A stretch of 64,000 nucleotides of DNA from Aplysia californica (Eukaryota > Mollusca > Gastropoda > Aplysiida > Aplysiidae): NCBI RefSeq assembly GCF_000002075.1, contig NW_004797283.1:1180218-1244217 (forward strand), written 5' to 3'. The notes under the pieces are model-generated. The model saw only the letters and a list, made by a program, of their open reading frames with translations, did not search any database and had not been told where the DNA came from. The translations under genes were made by a program, and so were the position numbers. Each line of letters begins with the position of its first letter. Within the stretch, counting starts at the first letter, position 1. This document shows, one piece after another, positions 26,401-33,842 of this stretch.

Positions 26401-28183
26401 TCGGCCATCCGGAACGTTCGACGTAATAGGTTGCTGATAAGACGTAATAGGTTGCATCTCGGAACACGACGCAGGACAAGAGTTTAAAAGGGGGAAATAC
26501 CAATTATAACTCCACTTGCCCAAAAATTGACAAGCGCCGGATTCCACCTTGTCTTGACACAATTCAGTCTCTTAGAAAGTCTAGGTACTAGATCTAGTAC
26601 TATGTTGTGTGGGGACTCCACATGGCATGACATGAGACAGAAAATTAAATGAAAATAATCCTCACTAAGACTAAGACCTAGACTAGAGGGGAAAAAAACT
26701 CTATTCTAATAGAAGTCTTATTCTTACAAGCGGATAACTAGAGAACGACAACTTAACGCCATTGGCCGATATTTATAGTAACAGCAATCTTGTTTGACTT
26801 CGCAAGGTGGATGCCTGCCTCGTCATCTGATTGTGATTCTATATATATCTAGGCCTAGATCTAGGCTAGTGATGATTTTGCATAGCGCACCGTTTGCACT
26901 GGCAGTTTCCAAGCTCCTTACACCCTTCCTTATAAGATCTACATTTGTAGTTCTACTCCAATTGCAGCTCAGCGTCTTATTGAGTCCAATCTCTAGTAAG
27001 TGCATAATTTCTTGTGTGCTGAAAAAACTTTAAAAGAAATGATCCATCATTTGCACTGCGTGTCGTTGGACTTTGTTGAACTTGCTTTCGTAGCCTATCC
27101 AAATTGACGTAGGCCTACTCTTAGTCTTCTTCTCAGTTTACCTAGTGTACAGCATCAGAATAAATAAGAAGGGTGCTGCACAATCACAGACAACCGAACC
27201 CATCAGTTCTGCAAGTTGAAAACAAAAATTGAATCTACTAATCCGAGTCGGCAGGCTGCCGTCGTGCTGTCGTGTTGCTACCAAGAATGACAACAAAGTG
27301 GGAATCCCTCAATGACGTCAAACAAGATGGCTTTTACTACAAATATCGGCCAATGGCCATGGCGTTTAGACTTTAGTTGTCGTTCTCTCTAATTCTAATT
27401 GGAAGTGGCTATCCTCACCCGTGGTGAGAATAAAAATACGATCTACCTCTCACCCCGGGTGAGACTTGCCAGCATTGGCTATTCTCACCCGATGTGAAAC
27501 AAGACCTGTTTTTCCTAATTTCGGAATTATACTGTCTATCAGTGTGGATGATGAGATACACAAAAACAAAGAAAAAAATGGTGCTTTTTCGGTAGTTCCC
27601 ACCCCCTTATTTTAGCCTAGATCTACGTCTAGATCTACGTTTGATGCGCGGCAAGCTAAGATATCAAACCTAACAACTGCAAAACATCAAATTATGGTAA
27701 AATTAGGGGGGGAACCCCCGCCGCCTTATTTTTATTAGTTAGGGGGCAAGCCCCCCTGAACCCCCCCCCCCCCTTACTCTTGGCCAAAATCCGCAAATAA
27801 CAATGGCGGGGTGGGAACTACTGAAAAAGCGTCGAAAAAAATGACGTTATAGATTCTAGATCTAGATCTAGCACAAAAGTAAATTAATTTGGTCCTCTTT
27901 TTTATTTTTATTTTTATTTTTTTTAGTAGAGGGTTTTACGGCGGGCCACCTCTATTCTCACCCCGGGTGAGAAAAGTGCAGGCGAGTCTTTTGGCTAAAT
28001 TCTCACCCGGTGCGCGTTCACCGTTATAGCCTAGATCTAGGCCAACTAATTTTGCGTTCAACACCCTAAACCACAGAATTCTACACTGTGATAACAGAAA
28101 AATTGTAGAATTCTGTGCCGTGAACAAACGTTCCATTACTACTGTTAGCCTACTAAAAGCGTACAATTTTGTTTGTGAGCAGT

Positions 28184-28221
<38 letters not shown>

Positions 28222-29438
28222 GAGTAGCGCGAGAACTTCCGGGCAAAACAAAATGGCAACCCGCGTAGTTCTGCTCGATTCGAAAAGTTAAAGAGCCGTA
28301 GCATCTTTGTAGTCAATAAAATTAGCTTACTTTTGTGCTATAACGTAATCTTTTCTTTGCCTTTATCCATTTGATAATCCACATCGATAGAAAGTATTCC
28401 GAAATTAGGAAAAACAGGTCTTGTTTCACACAGGGTGAGAATAGCCTACGGTGGCAAGTCTCACCCAGGGTGAGAGGTCGATCGTATTTTTATTCTCACC
28501 CCGGGTGAGAATAGCCACTTCCTTTACGGCGCTCGCAACTGCATAAGGTCATATGAGCGCCAGAAGATTAGAGGTGTTACAAGAGAGCAATAAACATAAA
28601 AAAGAAGAAGAGGAGAAAAGGACGATAGATGTTTGATAGAGGAAAGAAAGCAAACCACACCCGCCAACCACCCACATTTGGTCCTCTACAAAAAGATGCT
28701 ACTGCTATTAAACTTTTCGAATCGAGCCGAACTATGCGGGTCGCCATTTAGTTTTTCCCGGAAGTTCTCGCGATACTCCTCATCTCCACCCTCTCTCTCT
28801 CTCTCTCTTTCACTGCCCACAGACAAAATTGCACGCTTTCAACACAAGAGCGCTGGAACGTTTGTTCACGGTGAACGCTACATTGGTTGGCCTATCATGG
28901 CGAAGGCACAGCGGGTGAGAATAGCCAATGGGCCCGAATGAGCTATTCTAGTTCTAGGTGGCCATTCTAAGACAAATCCGCTTAAAAGTGGCTGTGGCTT
29001 CTTGTCTTATTCATTATTCAAGACTAGATCTAGACTTCTAGATTTTAGATCTCTAGATTTAGTAGCCTACGTCTTAACTCCACTCCAGTCTAGAAGGGGC
29101 CAGGCCAGGGGCAAGTCGTGGGCCTATAAACTTACTTACAAGTTAAACTAAACTTAAATTTCAAATGTTACAATTACAACACTGACTGACAACACAACAA
29201 GACTCGGTAAGTTAAAGTAAGTCGAACTGACTCTGAGTCTGAGACTGACAGTAGATTCAAGAGAGACAAATCACATCTTCATATTCGTTCCAGTACTGCT
29301 GATAGGAAATTTTTATACCAACAACGAGAGTAGATCAATTAAGAATACAGAAAATCAAAGTTTAAAAAAATACAATAATGAAAAAGAACCCATACCTTTG
29401 ATGGCTTTCCTCAGCTCCTCAACACGTAAATCCGCCAT
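8377..29438 (-). CDS. DEK_C + SWIB domain protein, complete 11-exon gene
   Basis: Seen: coding exons at 29438-29396, 24736-24646, 23871-23691, 22817-22770, 21341-21267, 20578-20495, 19265-19211, 15879-15815, 13115-13056, 10931-10877 and 8450-8377 have GT-AG borders and compatible phases, summing to 831 nt (276 aa plus stop). Residues ~1-56 (MADLRVEELRKAIK, then GILKGADLDNLSTKKVR) look like a DEK_C domain. Residues ~57-105 are very acidic, and 106-192 are Lys/Ser-rich with basic NLS-like clusters. Residues ~195-273 form a SWIB domain (QLSEELAAVVGTNE, then MPRSDVVKTMWSIVKERNLQ, then MMKYLKKHIVDTHRS). Known: proteins of this build (UAF30/spp27-like) are nuclear and tied to chromatin or rDNA transcription, and SWIB folds like the MDM2 p53-binding domain. 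Inferred: nuclear role. The ATG sits in context AAAAATGGCGG and begins the DEK_C domain. A possible minus-strand AATAAA lies at 8208-8203. Intron 1 is 4.7 kb and repeat-rich. Confidence 0.9.
9072..9484 (-). mobile_element. MITE family M2 copy
   Basis: Left inverted end GGCATCGTGGTGAAATCAGG then CACTCGTCAA; right end diverged (TTGACTGATTCAACCATG). Internal blocks TAATTTTACCTCTGAAATCA and CAATCGCAAATAACTTGACT are shared with the other copies. Last intron of the SWIB gene. Confidence 0.75.
10345..10463 (+). repeat. 44-bp tandem repeat, 2.7 copies
   Basis: TAAAATGTCTGGTCTATTTT recurs at 10345, 10389 and 10433, with AGGGTCAC(T/C)ACATTTTC between. Nearly identical units, so recent. Last-but-one region before exon 10. 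Confidence 0.9.
10877..10931 (-). CDS. SWIB-protein exon 10
   Basis: 55 nt, encodes DPENKQYMLCDPQMEALFG, the SWIB segment 'DP.NK..(I/M).CD..(L/M)..(L/V)FG'. Phase 0 in, phase 1 out; donor gtgagt. Confidence 0.92.
11690..11775 (+). repeat. Possible retroposon 3' end
   Basis: ACTTCAAAAAGAAACGTTAA then ACAACAACAAAAA: the 'aaaagaa(a)cgttaaacaacaaca' ending is shared by many molluscan retroposons. The 5' part is not identifiable. Confidence 0.4.
11863..11955 (-). mobile_element. Tc1-type MITE (family M1), half copy
   Basis: On the minus strand GACTGTCTTAGACAGGTGG then ATGCCTTGGACAGTGT, the left half of the element; the other half is absent. Confidence 0.65.
12009..12872 (-). mobile_element. Internally deleted mariner transposon
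   Basis: Inverted repeats of 53 bp (12009-12061 and 12820-12872, about 48/53 identical) bound an 864-bp element. The left flank is TA and the right flank TG, so one TA duplication has mutated. The minus strand carries transposase blocks: about 12731-12549 (helix-turn-helix part, PSYDVVKYWCKRFKC) and 12530-12147 (DRRITLGQLCAETGLSYGSV, KVSARWVPRLLTPHQK, TMDESWVYHFDPESK with the first catalytic Asp). The two blocks are in the same frame but separated by a TGA where the family has an Arg codon. The sequence stops after the first Asp region, so the other two catalytic Asp residues of D,D34D are gone. Canonical mariners are ~1.3 kb. Lies in intron 9 of the SWIB gene. Cannot transpose on its own. 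Confidence 0.92.
13056..13115 (-). CDS. SWIB-protein exon 9 (SWIB core)
   Basis: 60 nt, phase 0 both ends, encodes MPRSDVVKTMWSIVKERNLQ, the most conserved SWIB helix (Val-Val, Trp, Ile-Lys). Acceptor tttcaatttcag; donor gtgtgt. Confidence 0.92.
13550..13727 (-). mobile_element. SINE family S copy, full length
   Basis: Intact hairpin GGCGCTCGCAACTGCATAAG ... ATGAGCGCC and head CACCCGCCAACCAACCAC. Lies between exons 8 and 9 of the SWIB gene. Produces spurious ORFs in the region. Confidence 0.82.
15815..15879 (-). CDS. SWIB-protein exon 8 (first part of SWIB domain)
   Basis: 65 nt between acceptor tttctctcatcag and donor gtttgt. Read in the phase left by exon 7 it encodes NSLYSRPCQLSEELAAVVGT then NE. 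'RPCQLSEELAAVVG' is the SWIB opening motif, and the exon ends in phase 0 exactly where exon 9 (MPRSDVV) begins. The frame is short and has no long ORF, so simple ORF calling misses it. Confidence 0.88.
18521..18644 (+). mobile_element. Tc1-type MITE (family M1), internally deleted
   Basis: CAGTCGAAATTGTCTAAGAC at left and AAACAAGTTCGACTG at right; 124 bp instead of ~185. Intron 7 of the SWIB gene. Confidence 0.8.
19211..19265 (-). CDS. SWIB-protein exon 7 (Lys-rich)
   Basis: 55 nt, phase 0 in and phase 1 out, encodes PKPKKKEKEKDPDQKKKK. Consensus donor gtaagt. Its phase does not fit exon 9 directly, which shows that an exon of length 2 mod 3 must lie between; exon 8 supplies it. Confidence 0.86.
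19373..19550. mobile_element. Tc1-type MITE (family M1), both ends clean
   Basis: TA-CAGTCGAACCTGTCA ... TGACAGGTTTGACTG-TA: inverted ends of 15 bp with one difference and TA at both flanks. The best evidence for the family's borders. Confidence 0.88.
20495..20578 (-). CDS. SWIB-protein exon 6
   Basis: 84 nt, phase 0 both ends, encodes MDDEDLAKKLQEEESGLRRR then AARRAAPQ. A charged amphipathic helix motif commonly found in the linker of animal SWIB proteins. Acceptor tttttcttag, donor gtaaga. Confidence 0.87.
21267..21341 (-). CDS. SWIB-protein exon 5
   Basis: 75 nt, phase 0 both ends, encodes PKSAKRKSAGKADDSEDPVM then SSIKQ. Low-complexity linker with KRK basic patch and possible CK2-type acidic Ser site (DDSED). 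Also skippable in frame. Confidence 0.86.
22770..22817 (-). CDS. SWIB-protein exon 4 (basic/Ser microexon)
   Basis: 48 nt, phase 0 both ends, encodes VPKKKAKKSTSSSSAK. The KKKAKK run is a plausible nuclear localisation signal. Its symmetrical phase means it could be skipped without changing frame. Confidence 0.85.
23691..23871 (-). CDS. SWIB-protein exon 3 (end of DEK_C, acidic linker)
   Basis: Opens with KKEIDKLVMEMI, completing the DEK_C helix, then runs into about 45 residues dominated by Glu and Asp (NDEEEEEEEKDEEAAADKE and onward to EEESEDE). Such acidic tracts are usual in histone- or chromatin-binding proteins. Largest exon of the gene (181 nt). Confidence 0.9.
24646..24736 (-). CDS. 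SWIB-protein exon 2 (DEK_C core)
   Basis: Phase 1 in, phase 2 out. Encodes ILKGADLDNLSTKKVRKQL and continues to DTDLSER. The 'ADL..LS.K.VR..LE' pattern is the DEK_C signature. Donor gtgagt. Confidence 0.9.
24900..25090 (-). repeat. Dispersed repeat family D, copy 1
   Basis: AATAATAATA tract, then TCAACGTCTGATGATGACCA, AGGAGAATATTTCT, AAGAAATTTAGGGTTAAGAG. The same ordered blocks recur at 52130-52300. On the minus strand it would end in a TTATT tail, suggesting a retroposon. Confidence 0.65.
25130..25300 (-). mobile_element. MITE family M2, internal fragment
   Basis: Shares CTAATTTTACCTCTGAAACC, CAATCGCAAATATCTCGACT and ATAAATGGATATTTCTTTAG with the copies at 9072 and 54511; terminal repeats not found here. 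Intron 1 of the SWIB gene. Confidence 0.65.
26180..26488 (+). repeat. Tandem repeat, two copies of ~161 bp
   Basis: Block TGTACACCAACGGTACACGC at 26211 recurs as TGTACACCAATGGTACACGC at 26372 (161 bp apart); the later block TAATAGGTTGCTGATAAGA also recurs, a third time partly at 26441-26455. GC-rich compared with the surrounding intron 1. Confidence 0.82.
26741..27387. mobile_element. MITE-like foldback element A
   Basis: Left arm GAGAACGACAACTTAACGCC through ATCTTGTTTGAC (26741-26800) is the inverse of 27309-27387; the right arm has about 10-14 extra bases inside. Arms ~60-75 bp, loop ~500 bp. No ORF and no clear target-site duplication. It ends only 14 bp before family B copy 27401. Confidence 0.7.
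27581..27833. mobile_element. MITE family C, inserted in outer family B copy
   Basis: Terminal inverted repeats GCTTTTTCGGTAGTTCCCAC (left) and its complement at 27806-27831 with one or two differences. Flanked by perfect 10-bp GAAAAAAATG at 27571-27580 and 27834-27843. The sister family B copy at 28340-28365 has the uninterrupted site, which confirms the borders. Internal part is C- and G-run rich (27700-27775). No ORF. Confidence 0.88.
27943..28522 (-). mobile_element. Complete MITE family B copy with 9-bp TSD
   Basis: 580 bp, flanked by perfect TTTACGGCG at 27934-27942 and 28523-28531. Both ends carry CTATTCTCACCCCGGGTGAG close to the terminus. Inverted relative to the outer copy 27401-28963; the two agree at roughly 93% over the first ~127 bp. 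The element has no ORF, so it must have been moved by an autonomous partner; a 9-bp duplication suggests a Mutator-like transposase (inferred). Confidence 0.88.
28183..28222. repeat. (GA)n tract inside MITE B
   Basis: GA repeat with one AAAG; the outer family B copy has the complementary TC tract at 28789-28809, so the tract belongs to the element. Confidence 0.85.
29396..29438 (-). CDS. SWIB-protein exon 1 (start codon)
   Basis: Encodes MADLRVEELRKAIK and ends in phase 1 at a gtatgg donor. Begins the DEK_C-like helix. A purine at -3 and G at +4 favour this ATG. Confidence 0.88.
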
Positions 29439-29814
29439 TTTTAGATGCTAATATGATGCCGTAGTTTACAATTGTTGTACGTGTTGGTGGTATCTTGGAC
29501 GTTCTCGGAAGTTATTCAAAAAAAGATAAAATCCTCTTAAACTTGAATATAAATTTGATTTTTCAGAGTTTTTGCATAAATGTTTGTATTAAAAGAGTAT
29601 ATATATCTAAGTTTGTTTGTTTTATGTTTTAAAGTAACAAAAATCATGAAACGTTATTCGCCCTCCTAATGTACAAAAACAATACGTATCGGAGAAATAG
29701 TCATTGATCCTAGTTTCGCTCTGTCTGTGAATAGACCCTATTATCGCCTTAGATCTATTTCGAAGTTTTCTTTTTCAAAACATTAATATGTTCTATTGCT
29801 GATATTATTTTGAA

Positions 29815-30235
29815 GGCCTGGGTCAAAGCCTACTCTGATCGATTTTAGGACCACCAAGAGATCTTTAACGTGTGCAACTTGTACACGGGACCTCTGAGAT
29901 TTTTTCGTCCTTATCTGAGAAGGCCAGGTGTTATATTTTACCAACTCTAAGATCATGGATGAGGCTGAAAGACAGCTGTAAGATTTTTAAGAGCCAAGAG
30001 TTGCAGAGGCAGCAGAAAGAGTCAGGATGGAGCAAAAGTGAGTGGGGGGGGGGAGAAAGTGGAGACGAAAGCAGACGACAGAACATGGTTAGAAAGAAGA
30101 AGAGTAGATCTAGATCTAGGTGAAAGGAGAATTTCTCTAGAGTTAGAGAGGAAAATTTTCAGTTGCTGTCAGGTATCGAACCCGGAACCAATTGAATGAG
30201 AGGTAAAAACGGTACCTCTAGACCACGAGAAACCC
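29815..30235 (-). mobile_element. Old tRNA-like SINE
   Basis: Minus strand head TCGTGGTCTAGAGGTACC with GGGTTCGATACC (A and B boxes) at 30235-30165, and a distal block CGTGTACAAGTTGCACACG then TTAAAGATCTCTTGGTGG at 29912-29850. The latter block is common in invertebrate SINEs. The middle is degenerate. About 400 bp upstream of the SWIB gene start. Confidence 0.55.
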
Positions 30236-30326
30236 CTTTAGAAAAGGAGGGAGGTTGCCTTTTCTATTTGATAAGATTAAATTATCAATGACAATACCAT
30301 CTCCTGTTGCCTATAGGAGAGCCAGG

Positions 30327-30338
30327 ACACACACACAC

Positions 30339-30418
<80 letters not shown>
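30327..30418. repeat. (CA)n microsatellite
   Basis: About 45 CA units with one CG. Confidence 0.95.
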
Positions 30419-30420
<2 letters not shown>

Positions 30421-32107
30421 TCACATGCATGAACAAAAGTACACATGTACAGGCTACACATACACAATGCAAACCGAAAAAGGCGACGTTTTGGGACTTT
30501 TAACTTGTTCAAAGCAAACATTGATGTTATCTTTGTCTAACATGATTTTATCTTATTTCATTTTCAATGTATATTCACAGCCTAGTCATACCTTAAGTAC
30601 CCCAATACCCTTCCGCCCTTCTCAATCATTGTGTCCTTATGTCTTTGTCTCTGGCTCTCCCTCCACGTAACCGTCTCAAGTGACAAAGAACCCCCCCCCC
30701 CCTCTTCTTTTTCCTTTCCAGAAACGTAATTTCCCAGGGGTATCAGCATATAATATACTAGCTGGGCCCCCTTTAGATGAAAGGGATGATCGGTGTTTTA
30801 ATATCAACTGAAAGTCATTGGCCTACTTTATACACTCTACTGGAATGGGGCAATATATCTTGAGAGATGTAAAAAATTATAAGATCTAGATCTATACTCT
30901 CAAAACAAAATGCACCTCGCAAAATAACATCAACAGCTCAAATAGAGGGGGGAGATCAGTGGCCCAACTGGGAACAGAGACTTCTCTGATTTATGCATTG
31001 AGCGCATACTTTTTTTTTTCAGGTTGTTAGGATAATTAAGACAGTGATGCATTGCTTTATGTGCGGGGAATGGAGGAAACAGGTACACTCCATTGGCATT
31101 TTCCCTTGTGCACTGTTTTTTGGGACCTTCTCACCAGCAATACATGTAAACTTTAGTCTTTTTGCTCTTCAGTTCTAGCTCCAAATCTGTTGTCGCTCAT
31201 CCTCAAAACTGATCTTGTCAAAGTAAATTTGGAATGCATCCTTGATTGCGAGTAGATTTTGAACAACCCCCAGCACCTCTCAGGAGCCTATCAGTGAGTA
31301 AAAACATATAATCTCTAACACTGAAAGGCACACATGTGTCTTCTCATAGAATGTTGTCCTGATATATTTTTATGAATTCAAAAAGCTTTCCCTTAACTCA
31401 TTTAAGTATTAAAGCAAAACCATATGTAAAAAAAAAGAGACTTTTCTTGTAAAAGAATACATACTTACAGTATTGAAAAGCTTTCAGTAAGATTGTGACA
31501 AGTATCCAAAGAAGAAGGGGAAGAGTAAAAAAATCTGATCAACACATTTTATTTTTTAATGTGAATGTAGGAACCCAGGCAAAGCAAGAACATATGTAAA
31601 TAATTCTGAAACAGAAGTAATAGAATGCTCTAAAAATATCGAAATGAACAAATAAATTAGCACTGTAGTCAAAGGATAATATCCTGACTTAAAGCAAAGT
31701 AAGCAGAGGCATCCATAAAAAGTGAGCGTGTTTGCAAAGTGACCATGCAGTGTGAACTTGTACAAAGTACAAATTATATTGTTACAATTATAAATCTTCA
31801 CAATTATTTTGTAAACATCTCCATTCCTTAAAACTGAAGCATTTCTGCTGCAAAATGATTGAATATTTCAAAAAGCACTGTAGTAAATGTTCAGTTCTTG
31901 AGGGTAAGGATAAGATATTATTACATTTGTATGTTAATATGACATTTAGAAAACAATTAATATCATTACTGTTTGTAGCGAATGAAGAAAGTATCTTTTT
32001 TTTTTTTAAGTAGATGAGGAGGAGATGCTATATAATTCACATTAATATTTGATGATAAATAAAATCTATGACTTTATATATCTATACCAGTTGAAAGTGA
32101 AGCACAA
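30419..32107. other. Intergenic, no gene seen
   Basis: AT-rich; C-run at 30692-30702. Nothing recognised. Confidence 0.55.
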
Positions 32108-32380
32108 ATGAAACAAACAGCATTCTATCTCTTAAAAAACAAGCACATAAACAGAATCAACCCCATGTGGGAACCCCATTGCAGACACTGTGACTACCAC
32201 GAGGAGACCGTTGAACATCTTCTCCTTCACTGCCCAAACCTGGCAGTTCTTCGACGCAAGCTCCTACACACACCTACAGACTTACAAAGCCTGCTCTACT
32301 CTGCCGTTGACCAGATGACAAGGACATGTGGTTACTTGAGGGAGGCATTGCGCTGCCAAGAGCGAAATACTCGCAGCTAA
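32108..32380 (+). mobile_element. Non-LTR retrotransposon ORF2 C-terminal fragment
   Basis: 90-codon open frame with HCRHCDYHEETVEHLLLHCP, a zf-RVT type Cys-Cys-His-Cys knuckle found at the C-terminus of many LINE reverse transcriptases ('C..C....E(T/S).EH(L/I)L..C'). No RT catalytic part is seen upstream, so this is a 5'-truncated copy. It sits in the intergenic region between the two host genes. Confidence 0.75.
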
Positions 32381-33684
32381 AGGGATTTGAAAACAACAAT
32401 ATCTCTTAAAAAATTAAGGATTCGTAAGTCTGATTCATCATGGTGCGCAATTACCTAATACTTAAAGAACCATCCATCTATGAGCGTTTGGAGAGTCCCC
32501 TGCTGAATCCATTTTCAAAAGCCTGCTCAAGAGAAGTGTAGTAAGTGATGAAACAAACAATTTGACACGGCACATAGCGGTAAAAACATTTTTAAATCTT
32601 GACAAATATGAACTGTAAAATATTTTTGGGGTGTTTTGACCTTCCCATATAAGCTGCAAAGCAAAATGTCCTGCTGATTTTATATACACATAGACCAATA
32701 GATAAAGTATTTTCCATGAGCATTCATAATGTCAACACCAAAGACAAAGACTAATGAATAGCTATAAAAATCATAGAAACAATTAAGGTCTACTGCTCCG
32801 TCTTATATTTCTCGCACCTTCAATACTTCCCATTGTGGCAAAAATGTCAATTTCAAAGGGAAATTACAAAACGATCTGGAGCAATCAATCACAATTACAG
32901 AATACGTTTGATGCAAAATCAAAACAGTAAAACATTATGTTATCACAGCAATCTGCCTGGCTCTCATGAATGTAAAATTTATATTATAATCAATACATAT
33001 AATGATGATGAATGATGATGAAAAAAAGATCCTGTAAAAAGTACCGAGATGCAGCCTTTAAAAAGTTTTCAGAGTTACAATACTGTGACTTGACCGTGAA
33101 TACAAGGACAAGGAGAGAGGAAGGTGAAGGAAAAACGTTATGTGCTCAAGATGACACAAAAAAGAAAAAGATTTAGCAAAGTATTTGTATATAGAGATAA
33201 TATATTTACATATTTATACAAAAATATATTTGTCGGAGCCATTCCGAAAAGTTTGGCTTTTCAAGCGATCAATTCTTAAGCTTTTTCTACTTTAATGCAA
33301 TCTATTCTTTGTGTTTTAGGAGTTTTTTTAAACATCATTTTACAGTTGCAGATTCTTGTGGTCTTGAGTCAAACATCCAAGGATCGAAACCTGCCTGGGT
33401 AAAAAAAATGTCTTCTGCTTTCAGCTTTCTCCCCCCTCCGCCCCCCCCCCCCCCCCCCAAACCAAACTACCACTTCCACACCTTATAAAAGACATCCATT
33501 ACCATTGCAAGAAAAATAACCACAATAAAAACTGCTTTTTCCAAAATTGTTGGTGTTTATTAAGTAAATCTTAGAATATGTTCTATTTCCTATCAAAAAG
33601 AGCTATTTGTTCATTTCTTTGTATGTCGCAATGAAGGAAACGAGGAACACCAATCAAGCTGCCTTTTTTGAGAATAGCCGAAAC

Positions 33685-33839
<155 letters not shown>

Positions 33840-33842
33840 CAT

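Larger units (their letters stand above)
27899..28675 (-). mobile_element. SINE family S copy with 12-bp TSD, split by MITE B
   Basis: Perfect 12-bp ATTTGGTCCTCT at 27887-27898 and 28676-28687 flanks the insertion. The T-rich head at 27899-27925 is a poly(A)-like tail on the minus strand. SINE parts are 27899-27942 and 28523-28675; the MITE B copy at 27943-28522 interrupts it. On the minus strand the SINE starts GTGGGTGGTTGGCGGGTG and ends with the hairpin GGCGCTC...GAGCGCC followed by GTAAAACC and A-rich tail. Confidence 0.86.
27401..28963 (+). mobile_element. Outer copy of MITE family B, interrupted by other elements
   Basis: The left end GGAAGTGGCTATCCTCACCC (27401) and right end ...TTCTAGGTGGCC (28963) align end to end with the complete inverted copy 27943-28522. 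The flanks ATTCTAATT (27392-27400) and ATTCTAAGA (28964-28972) match at 7 of 9 bases, fitting a 9-bp target-site duplication (MULE-like length). Host parts are 27401-27580, 27844-27886 and 28688-28963; the rest is later insertions. Contains a TC-rich tract (28790-28810). In intron 1 of the SWIB gene. Confidence 0.8.

Noticed and set aside
28633-28941. 102-codon frame in the intron 1 repeat nest, and its counterpart at 27936-28316
   Set aside because: Both are readings of MITE family B with its TC tract; the two copies are mirror images and no domain is present.
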